DNA from: Sphingomonas zeae
GTDB taxonomy: Bacteria; Pseudomonadota; Alphaproteobacteria; Sphingomonadales; Sphingomonadaceae
Assembly: GCF_014197135.1 (NCBI RefSeq)
Contig: NZ_JACIFA010000002.1
Span: 1-64,000 of the forward strand
Direction of reading: 5' to 3'
Length of the DNA: 64,000 nt
Shown here: positions 18,186 through 28,324 of the stretch, one piece after another
Position numbering within the stretch: the first letter of the stretch is position 1
Layout of the letters: every line of letters starts with the position of its first letter
Made by a program: the position numbers and the translations under genes
The notes under the pieces: generated by a model
Seen by the model: only the letters and a program-made list of their open reading frames with translations
What the model was told of the DNA's origin: nothing
Database searches by the model: none

Positions 18186-19043
18186 ATGACGATGAGCAGC
18201 CAGCCCCCCATCGGCGAAATCCACTCGGCGGTGCGCGCCGCCCCCGGTGAGCCCGTAATCCGGAACATCAACTGGGGCGGCCTCAAGACCCTCTATATCA
18301 AGGAGGTGCGCCGTTTCTTCAAGGTGCAGCTCCAGACGATCTGGGCGCCATCGGTCACGACGCTGCTTTATCTCATCATTTTCACCACCGCTCTGGGCGG
18401 CCGCCATGCCGTGCCCGTCGCGGGCGCGCAGGTGCCGTTCGCCGATTTCATCGCGCCGGGCCTGATCGTGATGGGCATGATGAACAATGCCTTTGCCAAT
18501 GCCAGCTTCTCGCTGCTGGTCGGCAAAATCCAGGGCACGATCGTCGATTATCTGATGCCGCCGCTCTCCACGGCGGAGCTGCTGGCCGCGCTGGTCGGCG
18601 GCGCGGTGACGCGCGCGGTGCTGGTCGGGGTAACGGTGTGGGCCGCGATGGCGATCTGGCCGGGGGTGCATGTGACGCCGCACGCTTTTTTCGCGGTCCT
18701 GTGGTTCGGCCTGCTGGGTTCGGTATTTCTGGCGCTGCTCGGCGTGTTGACCTCGATCTGGGCGGAGAAGTTCGACCATGCCGCCGCCGTCACCAATTTC
18801 GTGGTCGTACCGCTGTCGCTGCTGTCGGGCACCTTCTATTCGGTCGACGGACTGGCGCCAGCCTTCCGCGCGATCAGCCATGCCAACCCCTTCTTCTATG
18901 TCATTTCGGGGTTCCGATACGGCTTCCTGGGGCTGGCCGACTCGCCGGTAACGCTGGGCGGGATCATCGTTCTGGCCATCGACGCCGCGATGGCGGTGCT
19001 GTGCTACGCGCTTTTGCGCAAGGGCTGGAAGCTGAAGAACTAA
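18186..19043 (+). CDS. ABC-2 type transporter permease
   Basis: This integral-membrane permease of 285 residues has about six hydrophobic segments and the ABC-2 family shape. A cytosolic N terminus with WGGLKTLYIKEVRRFFKV leads into TM1, and the LLSGTFYSVDGLAPAFRAISHANPF signature lies before the last segments. Such permeases export drugs, polysaccharides or lipids together with an ATPase subunit. No ATPase gene is adjacent in this window, so the partner is encoded elsewhere. The ATG at 18186 is used; the ATG at 18192 is also possible. A small terminator-like hairpin follows the stop. Confidence 0.88.
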   Translation: MTMSSQPPIGEIHSAVRAAPGEPVIRNINWGGLKTLYIKEVRRFFKVQLQTIWAPSVTTLLYLIIFTTALGGRHAVPVAGAQVPFADFIAPGLIVMGMMNNAFANASFSLLVGKIQGTIVDYLMPPLSTAELLAALVGGAVTRAVLVGVTVWAAMAIWPGVHVTPHAFFAVLWFGLLGSVFLALLGVLTSIWAEKFDHAAAVTNFVVVPLSLLSGTFYSVDGLAPAFRAISHANPFFYVISGFRYGFLGLADSPVTLGGIIVLAIDAAMAVLCYALLRKGWKLKN

Positions 19044-19058
19044 AACGGACCGTTTTTT
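19042..19058 (+). terminator. Short intrinsic terminator after the ABC-2 permease
   Basis: AAAACG-GAC-CGTTTTTTT directly overlaps the stop codon. A small stem is followed by a T7 run. It is compact, but the T-run and position make termination likely. Confidence 0.55.
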
Positions 19059-19153
19059 TCTATTTGTTAACCATCCGGCTGCTACAAGCGGCTTCTGCTT
19101 CAGCAGCGGAAATCTCCCTCGTCCGGGTCATCAGCATGCCCGGTCAGGTCCTT

Positions 19154-19189
19154 GGCGGGATTGCCTTGGCGGTCCCGCCGTTTCTTTTC
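19154..19189 (+). terminator. Terminator-like hairpin in the queC leader
   Basis: The stem GGCGGGA / TCCCGCC, with a 12-base loop, is followed by GTTTCTTTTCC about 55 bp before queC. A second small hairpin, CCGGGTC...GCCCGG, lies just before it (around 19117-19145). As the permease already has a terminator at 19042-19058, this could be a leader attenuator for queC-queE. I do not recognise a known preQ1 riboswitch consensus. Confidence 0.4.
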
Positions 19190-19243
19190 CGATCCACCCC
19201 CGGCATTGCAACGGCGCGCCAATCGGCGTAGCGCGGCCAGATC

Positions 19244-19939
19244 ATGACATCTTCTGCTCCCATGGCGGTCGTGCTCGTTTCGGGCGGGCTGGACTCGATG
19301 ATTTCCGCCGCCTCGGCCAAGGCCGCAGGCTATCATATCCTCGCGCTTTCGGTGGACTATAATCAGCGCCACCAGATCGAACTCGCCGCCGCGCGTCGAG
19401 TCGCCCATGCGCTCGGCGCCGAGCGCCACATCGTCCTGCCGCTCGACCTGTCGGCCTTTGGCGGATCGGCGCTGACCGCCGATATCGACGTGCCCAAGGA
19501 CGGGGTTCAGCCGGGCATTCCCGTCACCTATGTCCCGGCGCGCAACACGATCTTCCTCAGTCTGGCGCTCGGCTGGGCCGAGGCGGCGGGCGCGCGCGAC
19601 CTGTTCATCGGGGTCAACGCGCTCGATTATTCGGGCTATCCCGATTGCCGCCCCGAATTCATCGCGGCCTTTGAGGGGCTGGCCGAGATTGCGACCAAGG
19701 CGGGCGTCGAAGGCCAGCCGTTCAAGATCCACGCGCCGCTCCAACACATGACCAAGGCCGATATCGTGCGCGAAGGCGCGCGGCTGGGCATCGACATGGG
19801 ACTGAGCTGGTCCTGCTACGATCCCGCGCCGGGTGGCTTGCATTGCGGTCTCTGCGACAGTTGTCGCCTGCGGTCGAAGGGGTTCGAGGAAGCGGGCATT
19901 CCCGATCCCACCGCCTATGCGGTGAAGCCGCAGGGCTGA
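19244..19939 (+). CDS. queC: 7-cyano-7-deazaguanine synthase QueC
   Basis: QueC converts 7-carboxy-7-deazaguanine to preQ0 with ATP and ammonia in queuosine biosynthesis. The 231-residue protein shows the PP-loop SGGLDS near the N terminus, VPARNTIF in the middle, and the zinc-binding cysteines SCYD...[11 protein letters not shown] near the C terminus. It starts at ATG 19244 and ends 4 bp before queE, so the two are co-transcribed. The leader contains terminator-like structure (19154-19189). Confidence 0.95.
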   Translation: MTSSAPMAVVLVSGGLDSMISAASAKAAGYHILALSVDYNQRHQIELAAARRVAHALGAERHIVLPLDLSAFGGSALTADIDVPKDGVQPGIPVTYVPARNTIFLSLALGWAEAAGARDLFIGVNALDYSGYPDCRPEFIAAFEGLAEIATKAGVEGQPFKIHAPLQHMTKADIVREGARLGIDMGLSWSCYDPAPGGLHCGLCDSCRLRSKGFEEAGIPDPTAYAVKPQG

Positions 19940-19943
19940 CGCC

Positions 19944-20576
19944 ATGAGCTATGCCGTCAAGGAGATGTTCCTGACGCTCCAGGGCGAGGGGGTGCAGGCC
20001 GGCCGGCGCGCGGTGTTCGTGCGCTTTGCGGGCTGCAATCTGTGGTCGGGCCGTGAGCAGGACCGGGCCAGCGCCATCTGCCGCTTCTGCGACACCGATT
20101 TCGTCGGGGTCGATGGCCTGGGCGGCGGGCGTTTCGCCGATGCGCAGGCGCTGGTCGCGGCGGTCGAGGGGTTTTGGGGCGAGTCGCGGGATGAGCGCTT
20201 CGTCGTGCTGACGGGCGGCGAGCCGATGCTCCAGGTCGATGATGCGCTGGTCGATGGCCTGCACGCGGCGGGCTTCTTCGTCGCGATCGAGAGCAACGGA
20301 ACGCTTGCCGCGCATCCGCGACTCGACTGGGTGTGCATCAGTCCCAAGGCGGGGTCGGAGGTCGTCCAACGGTCGGGGCAGGAACTGAAGCTGGTCTGGC
20401 CGCAGGCGGGGATCGATCCGGCTGAGGTCGAGCGCTGGGACTTTGCAAACCACCTGCTCCAGCCACTCGACGATCCTCGGGCGGAGGCGAATCGCGAGGC
20501 GTGCATCGCCATGGTGATGGAGCGGCCGCGTTGGCGGCTGACGCTCCAGACGCACAAGATGCTGGGGTTGCGGTAA
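19944..20576 (+). CDS. queE: 7-carboxy-7-deazaguanine synthase QueE
   Basis: This radical-SAM enzyme forms 7-carboxy-7-deazaguanine from 6-carboxytetrahydropterin. The 210-residue protein has FLTLQGEG at the N terminus. It has the QueE-type cluster motif in which C-x14-C-x2-C replaces the classical CxxxCxxC (CNLWSGREQD...CRFCDTDF), then TGGEPMLQ and the ISPKAG segment. It pairs with queC 4 bp upstream; QueD and QueF are not in the window. The convergent LytTR regulator follows, with a palindromic repeat between. Confidence 0.94.
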   Translation: MSYAVKEMFLTLQGEGVQAGRRAVFVRFAGCNLWSGREQDRASAICRFCDTDFVGVDGLGGGRFADAQALVAAVEGFWGESRDERFVVLTGGEPMLQVDDALVDGLHAAGFFVAIESNGTLAAHPRLDWVCISPKAGSEVVQRSGQELKLVWPQAGIDPAEVERWDFANHLLQPLDDPRAEANREACIAMVMERPRWRLTLQTHKMLGLR

Positions 20577-20585
20577 AATCTTATT

Positions 20586-20700
20586 CCTCCCCTGTAAGGG
20601 GAGGTGGCGGCGCGGAGCGCCGACGGAGGGGGGTCGCCCTCTCGATAGCGAGACACCCCTCCACCATGCTGCGCATGGTCCCCTCCCCTTGCAGGGGAGG
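20586..20700. repeat. GC-rich palindromic repeat, copy C
   Basis: This copy is bounded by CCTCCCCTGTAAGGGGAGG on the left and CCCCTCCCCTTGCAGGGGAGG on the right, with inner hairpins GGCGCGGAGCGCC and CTCGATAGCGAG. It fills the space between the convergent queE and LytTR-regulator genes. Confidence 0.75.
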
Positions 20701-20708
20701 AATTGGCC

Positions 20709-21506
20709 TCAATGAACGAACCGCGCCACCACGTCGCGGTAGCTCCGCGACACCTTCACCTGCGCCCCCGATTCGAGCAGCAGGAAACATTCGCCATTGG
20801 TGTGCGGCTTGACCTGTTTGACCAGGTCCAGGTTGACGATGGTCGAGCGATGCACCCGCTGGAACCGACGCGGATCGAGGCGCTTTTCCAGGTCCTTCAT
20901 CGTCTCACGCAGGACCAGCGAATTGTCGCCGGTGTTGATGACCATGTAATCGCCCGCCGCCTCGATCATCTCGATCGTGTCGACATCGACGCGGAAAATC
21001 TGGCCGCGATCCTTGATGTTGATCAGCTTTTCGAACCGGCTGGAGGCGACCTCGCCGCCCTCGTTCAGATCGGCGACCGCCTCGGGCGCATGTTCGGCGA
21101 GCACTTCCTTCAGCTTCTCGACCTCGCCCGCGCCACGCTTCTCGTTCAGGCGCTGGCGCACCCGGTCGAGCGTATCGGCCAGGCGCGCTTCCTCGACCGG
21201 CTTCATCAGATAATCGACCGCCTGCGCCTCGAACGCGCGCAGGGCGTGGTCGGAATAGGCGGTGACGAAGACGAACAGCGGCGGCTCGACTTCCATCAGC
21301 CCCTGAACCACGGAAAAGCCGTCGAAACCGGGCATCTGGATATCGAGGAAGACGAGGTCGGGCTTGTGCGTCTTGATCGCGCGGATCGCCTCGCGCCCGT
21401 TCGAGCAACGCTCGATGATCTCGACGTCGTCGTGCGCCTGGAGCCGGAGCTCCATGCCCTGGATCGCCAGGGGCTCGTCGTCGACGAGGATGGTACGGAT
21501 GGTCAT
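20709..21506 (-). CDS. LytTR-family response regulator
   Basis: This 265-residue two-component regulator has a receiver domain with phospho-acceptor D55 in LVFLDIQMPG, the acidic pair DDE near residue 10 and the K in MKPVEEA. A LytTR DNA-binding domain (about residues 165-265) has FRVDVDTIEMIEAAGDY and FQRVHRSTIVNL. Its start overlaps the last codon of the upstream sensor kinase by 4 bp, so the pair forms one operon. LytTR regulators act on envelope and signalling genes; the target here is unknown, though a TonB-dependent receptor is encoded just upstream. Confidence 0.92.
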   Translation of the reverse strand: MTIRTILVDDEPLAIQGMELRLQAHDDVEIIERCSNGREAIRAIKTHKPDLVFLDIQMPGFDGFSVVQGLMEVEPPLFVFVTAYSDHALRAFEAQAVDYLMKPVEEARLADTLDRVRQRLNEKRGAGEVEKLKEVLAEHAPEAVADLNEGGEVASSRFEKLINIKDRGQIFRVDVDTIEMIEAAGDYMVINTGDNSLVLRETMKDLEKRLDPRRFQRVHRSTIVNLDLVKQVKPHTNGECFLLLESGAQVKVSRSYRDVVARFVH

Positions 21507-22642
21507 GCGGCCTCTCTGTTCACATTCTCAAGCTGGAAGGGGATCTCGATCTCGACCGAGAAACCTCCAGCTGGCGCGGAGCGGGATTCGAAACGATGGT
21601 CCGGGCCATAAGCCTGGGCCAGCCGTTCGCGGATATTGGACAGTCCAACGCCGGTCGAAACGCTTGAGGAATGACGGATTTCGTGCAAGCCGGGGCCGGT
21701 GTCGGATACGGCGATCCGCACCCGTTGCCCGACCAGTCGCACATCGACGCGGATTTCCGCGCCTTCCTCCTGCGGCGTGACGGCGTATTTGATGGCGTTC
21801 TCGACCAGCGGTTGCAGCAGCAGCGAGGGCAGTCGCGCGCGCTCGGCCCGCGGGTCGATCTCGAAACTGGGACGCAGACGATCCTCAAAGCGCATCTTTT
21901 CGATTTCGAGATACAGTTTCAGCGTTTCGACCTCTTGCGCCACGGTGACATGCGCCGTGGGCTCGTTCGCCAGCGTGTAGCGGAGGAAGGCTGACAGCCG
22001 GCTTAACATCGCATTGGCCCGCTCGGTCTGTTTCAGCAGCACCAGCGTCGAGATGGAATTCAGCGTGTTGAACAGGAAATGCGGATTGAGCTGATAGCGC
22101 AACATCGCCAGCTGCGCCGAGGACGCCTGCAACTCCAGCGCGCGCATCTCGTCGATCTGGCTCTCGACGATCAGATAATAGTTGATCGCGAAATACAGCG
22201 CCGACCAGCCCGCCAGCACCACGAAGGTGATGAACAGATTACCGATCAGCAGCGTGACGGTGACGCCCGGCTGGGTCGTGGTGATGAACGAGAAGGAAAA
22301 GGCGTTGAGCGCGGCATATAGGAAGGTCGCCGCGGCCAGCGTCGCCAGCGTCAGGAACACCCCCATGATGCGCGGGATGCGCCGGTAATAGCCGTACAGC
22401 GTCGAGAGCAGCAGGGTGATGCAATAGCCCAGGATCGCCTCGATGATCACCGGGATGATCTTCTCCAGCGAAAAACCGTTGGAGATGCCAACCACCGATC
22501 GCAGCACCAGATAGCCCGACCACCCGGCCGCCTGCAGCGTCCAGAAGGCGCGCGCCTTGTTCTCGAAAAACGGCCGCACCGACAAGGGATCGGAAGCGGG
22601 GAGCGAAGCAGAGGACGTCGCGACGGGCGAGTGGATGGCCAT
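21503..22642 (-). CDS. LytS/YehU-type sensor histidine kinase
   Basis: This inner-membrane sensor kinase of about 379 residues has four or more hydrophobic segments (about 35-170 of the protein). A His_kinase domain has H188 in RYQLNPHFLFNTLNS, followed by a HATPase_c domain with LVENAIKYAV and DTGPGL...GVGLSNIRERL. The frame extends to 22681, but the ATG at 22642 (MAIHSPVATSS) gives a more natural start. It is co-translated with the LytTR regulator (4-bp overlap). The signal it senses is not evident; there is no extracytoplasmic domain of size. Confidence 0.9.
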   Translation of the reverse strand: MAIHSPVATSSASLPASDPLSVRPFFENKARAFWTLQAAGWSGYLVLRSVVGISNGFSLEKIIPVIIEAILGYCITLLLSTLYGYYRRIPRIMGVFLTLATLAAATFLYAALNAFSFSFITTTQPGVTVTLLIGNLFITFVVLAGWSALYFAINYYLIVESQIDEMRALELQASSAQLAMLRYQLNPHFLFNTLNSISTLVLLKQTERANAMLSRLSAFLRYTLANEPTAHVTVAQEVETLKLYLEIEKMRFEDRLRPSFEIDPRAERARLPSLLLQPLVENAIKYAVTPQEEGAEIRVDVRLVGQRVRIAVSDTGPGLHEIRHSSSVSTGVGLSNIRERLAQAYGPDHRFESRSAPAGGFSVEIEIPFQLENVNREAA

Positions 22643-22679
22643 GGCCGGGCGACATCTACACGGCCTGACGGGTAAGGGC

Positions 22680-22719
22680 AAAAAAGAAGGGCCGCCCTTC
22701 CCGGAGGAAGGACGGCCCC
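22680..22719 (-). terminator. Intrinsic terminator after the TonB-dependent receptor
   Basis: Read on the minus strand, a GGGCCGTCCTTCC stem pairs with GGAAGGGCGGCCC, with a short loop, and runs into CTTCTTTTTT. It lies 33 bp after the receptor stop and before the sensor kinase gene, so the receptor and the two-component genes are probably separate transcripts. Confidence 0.75.
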
Positions 22720-22751
22720 GAAGCCACTCGGCGCTAACGCCCGGTCTCGAC

Positions 22752-25505
22752 TTAGAACTGCGTGTTGAGCGACACGATCAGCGCGCGCGGCGAACCGATC
22801 TGCACAAAGGGTAGCGATGAGACGACATTGGCCGTCTGGCCCGCCTGACCCAAGCCGCCGACATAGAAGGTGTTGAACACATTCTGAAGGTTCAACTGGA
22901 TGTAGGTCTTGTCCGTGCCGATGCCGGTCCAACCCAGCGCGATGCGGGCGTCAAGATCGACGGTCGTGTAGCCCGGAGCATAGGCGCCATAGGTCTGGTA
23001 CTGGATGCCGCGCGTGCCGCTGAACGACGCAGGGACGTTGGCCACGGTCGGGCACACATTGTTGATGAGCGCCACGGTGCAGGCGAACTGCGGCAGGTTC
23101 TGATCGTTCAGATAACGACGCCCGGTGCGCTTGGCCTGGACACCTAGGTCAACCGGACCCAGCGTGGCTTGGGCACGGCCGCCGAAGGTGTAAACTGGCG
23201 CACCCGATTCTCGCTTGCCAGCGGTCAGCGCATAGACCGGCGCGCCAGCGGCCGAACAGTTTGTCGTGGTGTTCGCAGCCGTCAGCGTGGTTGGGCAGCG
23301 GCCCAGCACCACGTCGTTCTTTATCTCCGACTTCAGGTATGAACCGAAGACATAGAGCGTCACATCGTCGACTGGACGATAGGCGATGGAGCCGTCGATG
23401 CCGTACTTATCGACGCGGCCCAAGTTGCGATAGATCGTCTGCTGGGTGTCTACGTCATAGGCCGAGGCCAGGCGGTTGCTGAACTTGGTGTACCACAGGC
23501 CGACCTGCGCCTGAATACGATTGGTCGTGTAGCGGGCGCCAAGGTCGAAATTGTCCGAGAATTCAGGCTTCGGATTGGCCGCCTCGGTACCCGCCGGATA
23601 GTACAGGGTCTGATACAGATTGTCGGTGCCCGGAACCTGGAAACCGCGCGAATAATTCGCGAAGACCGACGCGCTGCTGTCCAGGCGATAGGTGAAGCCC
23701 GCGCTCGGCAGGACGCGGTTGTAGCGCAGGACACGCTGCTGCGGCACAGCGTAGCCCGTGACCGTGTTGGTCGTCGCATTGTACGAATATGGGTTCTGAG
23801 CGGCATAAGCGGCATTTGCGGCATCGTTGCCGCGGCCCAGACAGTCGACATTGCCGCCGCCCGAGGTGACGAAGCAGAAGTTGTTCAGGTCACGCTTAAA
23901 CCACGGTGCGCGAACACCGGCCTGGATGGTCAGGGCGTCGTCGAAGAACTTGCCGGTATATTCGCCCGACACCTGATCCAGGATCGCGAAGGACTGGCGA
24001 TCGCGCTTCTGCACAGCAAAGCCGTTCGCCGCGAGGATCGGGTTATTAATCGGGAAGACGTCGAATGGCTGACCGTTCAGCTGAAGATAGCCCAACTCGC
24101 CGGTCTGACGGTGACGCGCATATTCGTGGGTATAGGCAATACGAATTGTCTGGCCCCGCGCGATGTCATAGCGCAGCGACGAGATCACGCCGTAGCGGTG
24201 CGTGACCGTCTGGCTCGGGGCCAGCAGCGTTACGCCCCCATTGGTTGTGGTGCCGCCAATGGCCGTCGTACGATCGAGCAGATCGCCGTCGCCGTTCAAG
24301 TCGCGACCAAAATAATAGTTGTTGCCAATAAAGCCGTAGAAGGTCTGGCCGTTGCGGGTGAAGCCGCCTTCCTGACCGCGCACCGTGCCGCCGCCATTGG
24401 CCTTGGTGTACTGATAGTAAGGATCAGCCGATAGGATGAGGTTATCGGCCAGCGTGAAGCGCGAATTGATGCGAATGTTCGAAGTATTCGACGGGTTGTA
24501 GCGCTCGTCGAAACTGGTGCCGCAGCTATTGGGCACATCGTTGACGCCCGCTTGCGGCGTGTCAATCTGGCAGCGAGCCACATTGTATGGCAGTTCGTCG
24601 CGGCTATTGGGAAAGCGGTTGTTCGAACCCGTGCCCGCCGTGCGGACTGCACCGGTCACCAGTGTTGGGGCAGCGGCGTTCGGGCCGGTGCCGCCGATCG
24701 AGGTGAAGACGTTGGTGTCGTTGCGCAGCGGAGCCGAACCAAAGAAGTTGTTACGGTTCTGGTTATAATGACCCGAAATGGCGATGAAGTCGCCATTGCC
24801 GCCAATTGGCTGATAAACCTTAGCGTTATACTGCTGCTTGTTAATCTTGCCGTAATTGTTGAACACGACATCGTTGGTGGCGCTGCTGCCCGCGATCCAT
24901 GCCTTGGTGCCCCAAGGAGTGAAGACGCCAGTGTTAACAAGGCCGAATACACGGAAGAAGCTGTAGTCGCCGACCGAGCCGACCATGCGCGCCCCGAAAT
25001 TGTCGGAGGGCATCAAACTGCGATAATTGACGGTCGAGCCGGTCGCGGCGGCAGTCGGCGAGTCGACGTCGGTGGTGCCCAAGTTGACGTTGACCTGCTC
25101 GATCAGTTCGGGGTCGAGCTGTTGGTTGGAATAGATCGCATAGTTGCCGGTATCGTTCAGCGGAATACCGTCGAAGGTCTGGCTGATGCGGGTCGAGTCG
25201 AAACCACGAATGGTCAGCGTGCCGCCAGCCGAACCGAACGGATCGTTGTTCTGGAAGCTGACGCCCGGCAGATTGTTGATGATTTCGTTGACGCTCTGAC
25301 CCGGCGTCTGGCGGCTGATGAACTGCTGCGTCAGCACGGCCTTGTTACGGGTCGTGTCGACCGTCTTGACGCCGCCGACGCTGTCATTGCGGCTGCCGGT
25401 GACGACGACTTCTTCGGCATCCACCGAGCCGGTCGACTGAGCCGACGCCGCCGCCGGAATGGCGAGCGCGATGACAGCCGCGCCCAGGAAAAGCGAATTA
25501 CGCAT
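22752..25505 (-). CDS. TonB-dependent outer-membrane receptor
   Basis: This 917-residue receptor is for energised uptake of a large ligand across the outer membrane. It has a signal peptide (MRNSLFLGAAVIALAIPAAASAQ), then a TonB-box-like EEVVVTGSR. The plug domain contains INNLPGVSFQNNDPFG, TLTIRGFDSTRISQTFDGIPL and ELIEQVNV...VDSPTAAATGSTVNYRS. A 22-strand barrel ends in SLNTQF, with terminal Phe. Several loops are Asn/Thr-rich and the DNA is less GC-rich there than in the neighbours. No transporter or enzyme gene is adjacent to indicate the substrate. It is not near a cobalamin riboswitch, so BtuB identity is not supported. Confidence 0.92.
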   Translation of the reverse strand: MRNSLFLGAAVIALAIPAAASAQSTGSVDAEEVVVTGSRNDSVGGVKTVDTTRNKAVLTQQFISRQTPGQSVNEIINNLPGVSFQNNDPFGSAGGTLTIRGFDSTRISQTFDGIPLNDTGNYAIYSNQQLDPELIEQVNVNLGTTDVDSPTAAATGSTVNYRSLMPSDNFGARMVGSVGDYSFFRVFGLVNTGVFTPWGTKAWIAGSSATNDVVFNNYGKINKQQYNAKVYQPIGGNGDFIAISGHYNQNRNNFFGSAPLRNDTNVFTSIGGTGPNAAAPTLVTGAVRTAGTGSNNRFPNSRDELPYNVARCQIDTPQAGVNDVPNSCGTSFDERYNPSNTSNIRINSRFTLADNLILSADPYYQYTKANGGGTVRGQEGGFTRNGQTFYGFIGNNYYFGRDLNGDGDLLDRTTAIGGTTTNGGVTLLAPSQTVTHRYGVISSLRYDIARGQTIRIAYTHEYARHRQTGELGYLQLNGQPFDVFPINNPILAANGFAVQKRDRQSFAILDQVSGEYTGKFFDDALTIQAGVRAPWFKRDLNNFCFVTSGGGNVDCLGRGNDAANAAYAAQNPYSYNATTNTVTGYAVPQQRVLRYNRVLPSAGFTYRLDSSASVFANYSRGFQVPGTDNLYQTLYYPAGTEAANPKPEFSDNFDLGARYTTNRIQAQVGLWYTKFSNRLASAYDVDTQQTIYRNLGRVDKYGIDGSIAYRPVDDVTLYVFGSYLKSEIKNDVVLGRCPTTLTAANTTTNCSAAGAPVYALTAGKRESGAPVYTFGGRAQATLGPVDLGVQAKRTGRRYLNDQNLPQFACTVALINNVCPTVANVPASFSGTRGIQYQTYGAYAPGYTTVDLDARIALGWTGIGTDKTYIQLNLQNVFNTFYVGGLGQAGQTANVVSSLPFVQIGSPRALIVSLNTQF

Positions 25506-25828
25506 GAGTTATAAGTCCCCTTTTCGCGCGCGAAGCGGCGCGGTCCGACCGCTTCTGCGGCTCGGTTGAGCGTGCCCCTGCGCTACGAACATTGCCGTTA
25601 TGTTACAAAGACCGGGGCAGGGACAGGGGGGGCTGCACTCCGTTGGCGGGCGTTGCAGTTTGGCAACGGTCATGCGGACAGTCGGGCGCTATGTATTTCA
25701 GATCGTACGGAAAATCATCGGAGGCACCGTTCGGCCGGGCGGGGTGATGCCCGCTACCAGGTCAGACGCGCGACCTGGCCGCCGCCCCGGACGCTTTGTG
25801 ACGGGCGTTTCACGCGACGCCGCGCCGG
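25506..25828. other. Non-coding region between the TonB-dependent receptor and ligA
   Basis: These 323 bases lie upstream of the minus-strand receptor and downstream of the minus-strand ligA. Open frames here lack coding character. It must hold the receptor promoter, and a TTGTAACATAACGGCAATG-like stretch (minus strand, about 25590-25609) is the AT-richest part. I see no riboswitch, Fur-box-like palindrome or strong terminator. Confidence 0.4.
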
Positions 25829-28000
<2,172 letters not shown>

Positions 28001-28032
28001 TCAAGCCGTTGCGCCCGCGCGGCCCGCGATAT

Positions 28033-28236
28033 TCAGGAAACCGAGTCGGCCGGCGGCGCCACGTCCAAGGCCTGGCCGTGATCGATCATCCAGCTGACGG
28101 CCTGTTCGATATGGATTGCCACCATCGGCAGTTCCAACCGGTCGGCCAAGACCAGGCAGGATTGCAGACCCGCGATCAAGGCGGTCATATCGTTTGCATC
28201 GATAGTCGGAACGATAGAAGCTACGATATTCGGCAT
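28033..28236 (-). CDS. Small hypothetical protein (67 aa)
   Basis: This short frame on the minus strand lies between recN and ligA. The product (MPNIVASIVPTIDANDM..., ending ADSVS) has a plausible amphipathic helix-rich composition. Its LADRLELPMVAIHIEQAVSWM segment is of a kind I associate with small conserved sphingomonad proteins. No known domain is recognised. The preceding spacer (28240-28324) is unusually AT-rich and could carry its promoter. It could be a chance frame; conservation would decide. Confidence 0.45.
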   Translation of the reverse strand: MPNIVASIVPTIDANDMTALIAGLQSCLVLADRLELPMVAIHIEQAVSWMIDHGQALDVAPPADSVS

Positions 28237-28324
28237 CCGATAAGTCCATGAAAACCGGCGACGACCCCACCCCTCCGTCAGCCGAGTTTTCTATCAGCTA
28301 TAAAATAACATTCTATAAATTTCG

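Noticed and set aside
18177-18881. Minus-strand frame opposite the ABC-2 permease
   Set aside because: The plus-strand permease has proper membrane segments and the ABC-2 signature; the opposite frame is Arg/His/Gln-rich.
19943-20656. Antisense frames over queE and its 3' repeat
   Set aside because: queE on the plus strand has the complete radical-SAM motif set; the minus-strand frames are shadows.
22752-25505. The TonB-dependent receptor as BtuB
   Set aside because: No cobalamin riboswitch or B12 gene is adjacent, and no BtuB-specific feature was recognised. Its substrate is left open.
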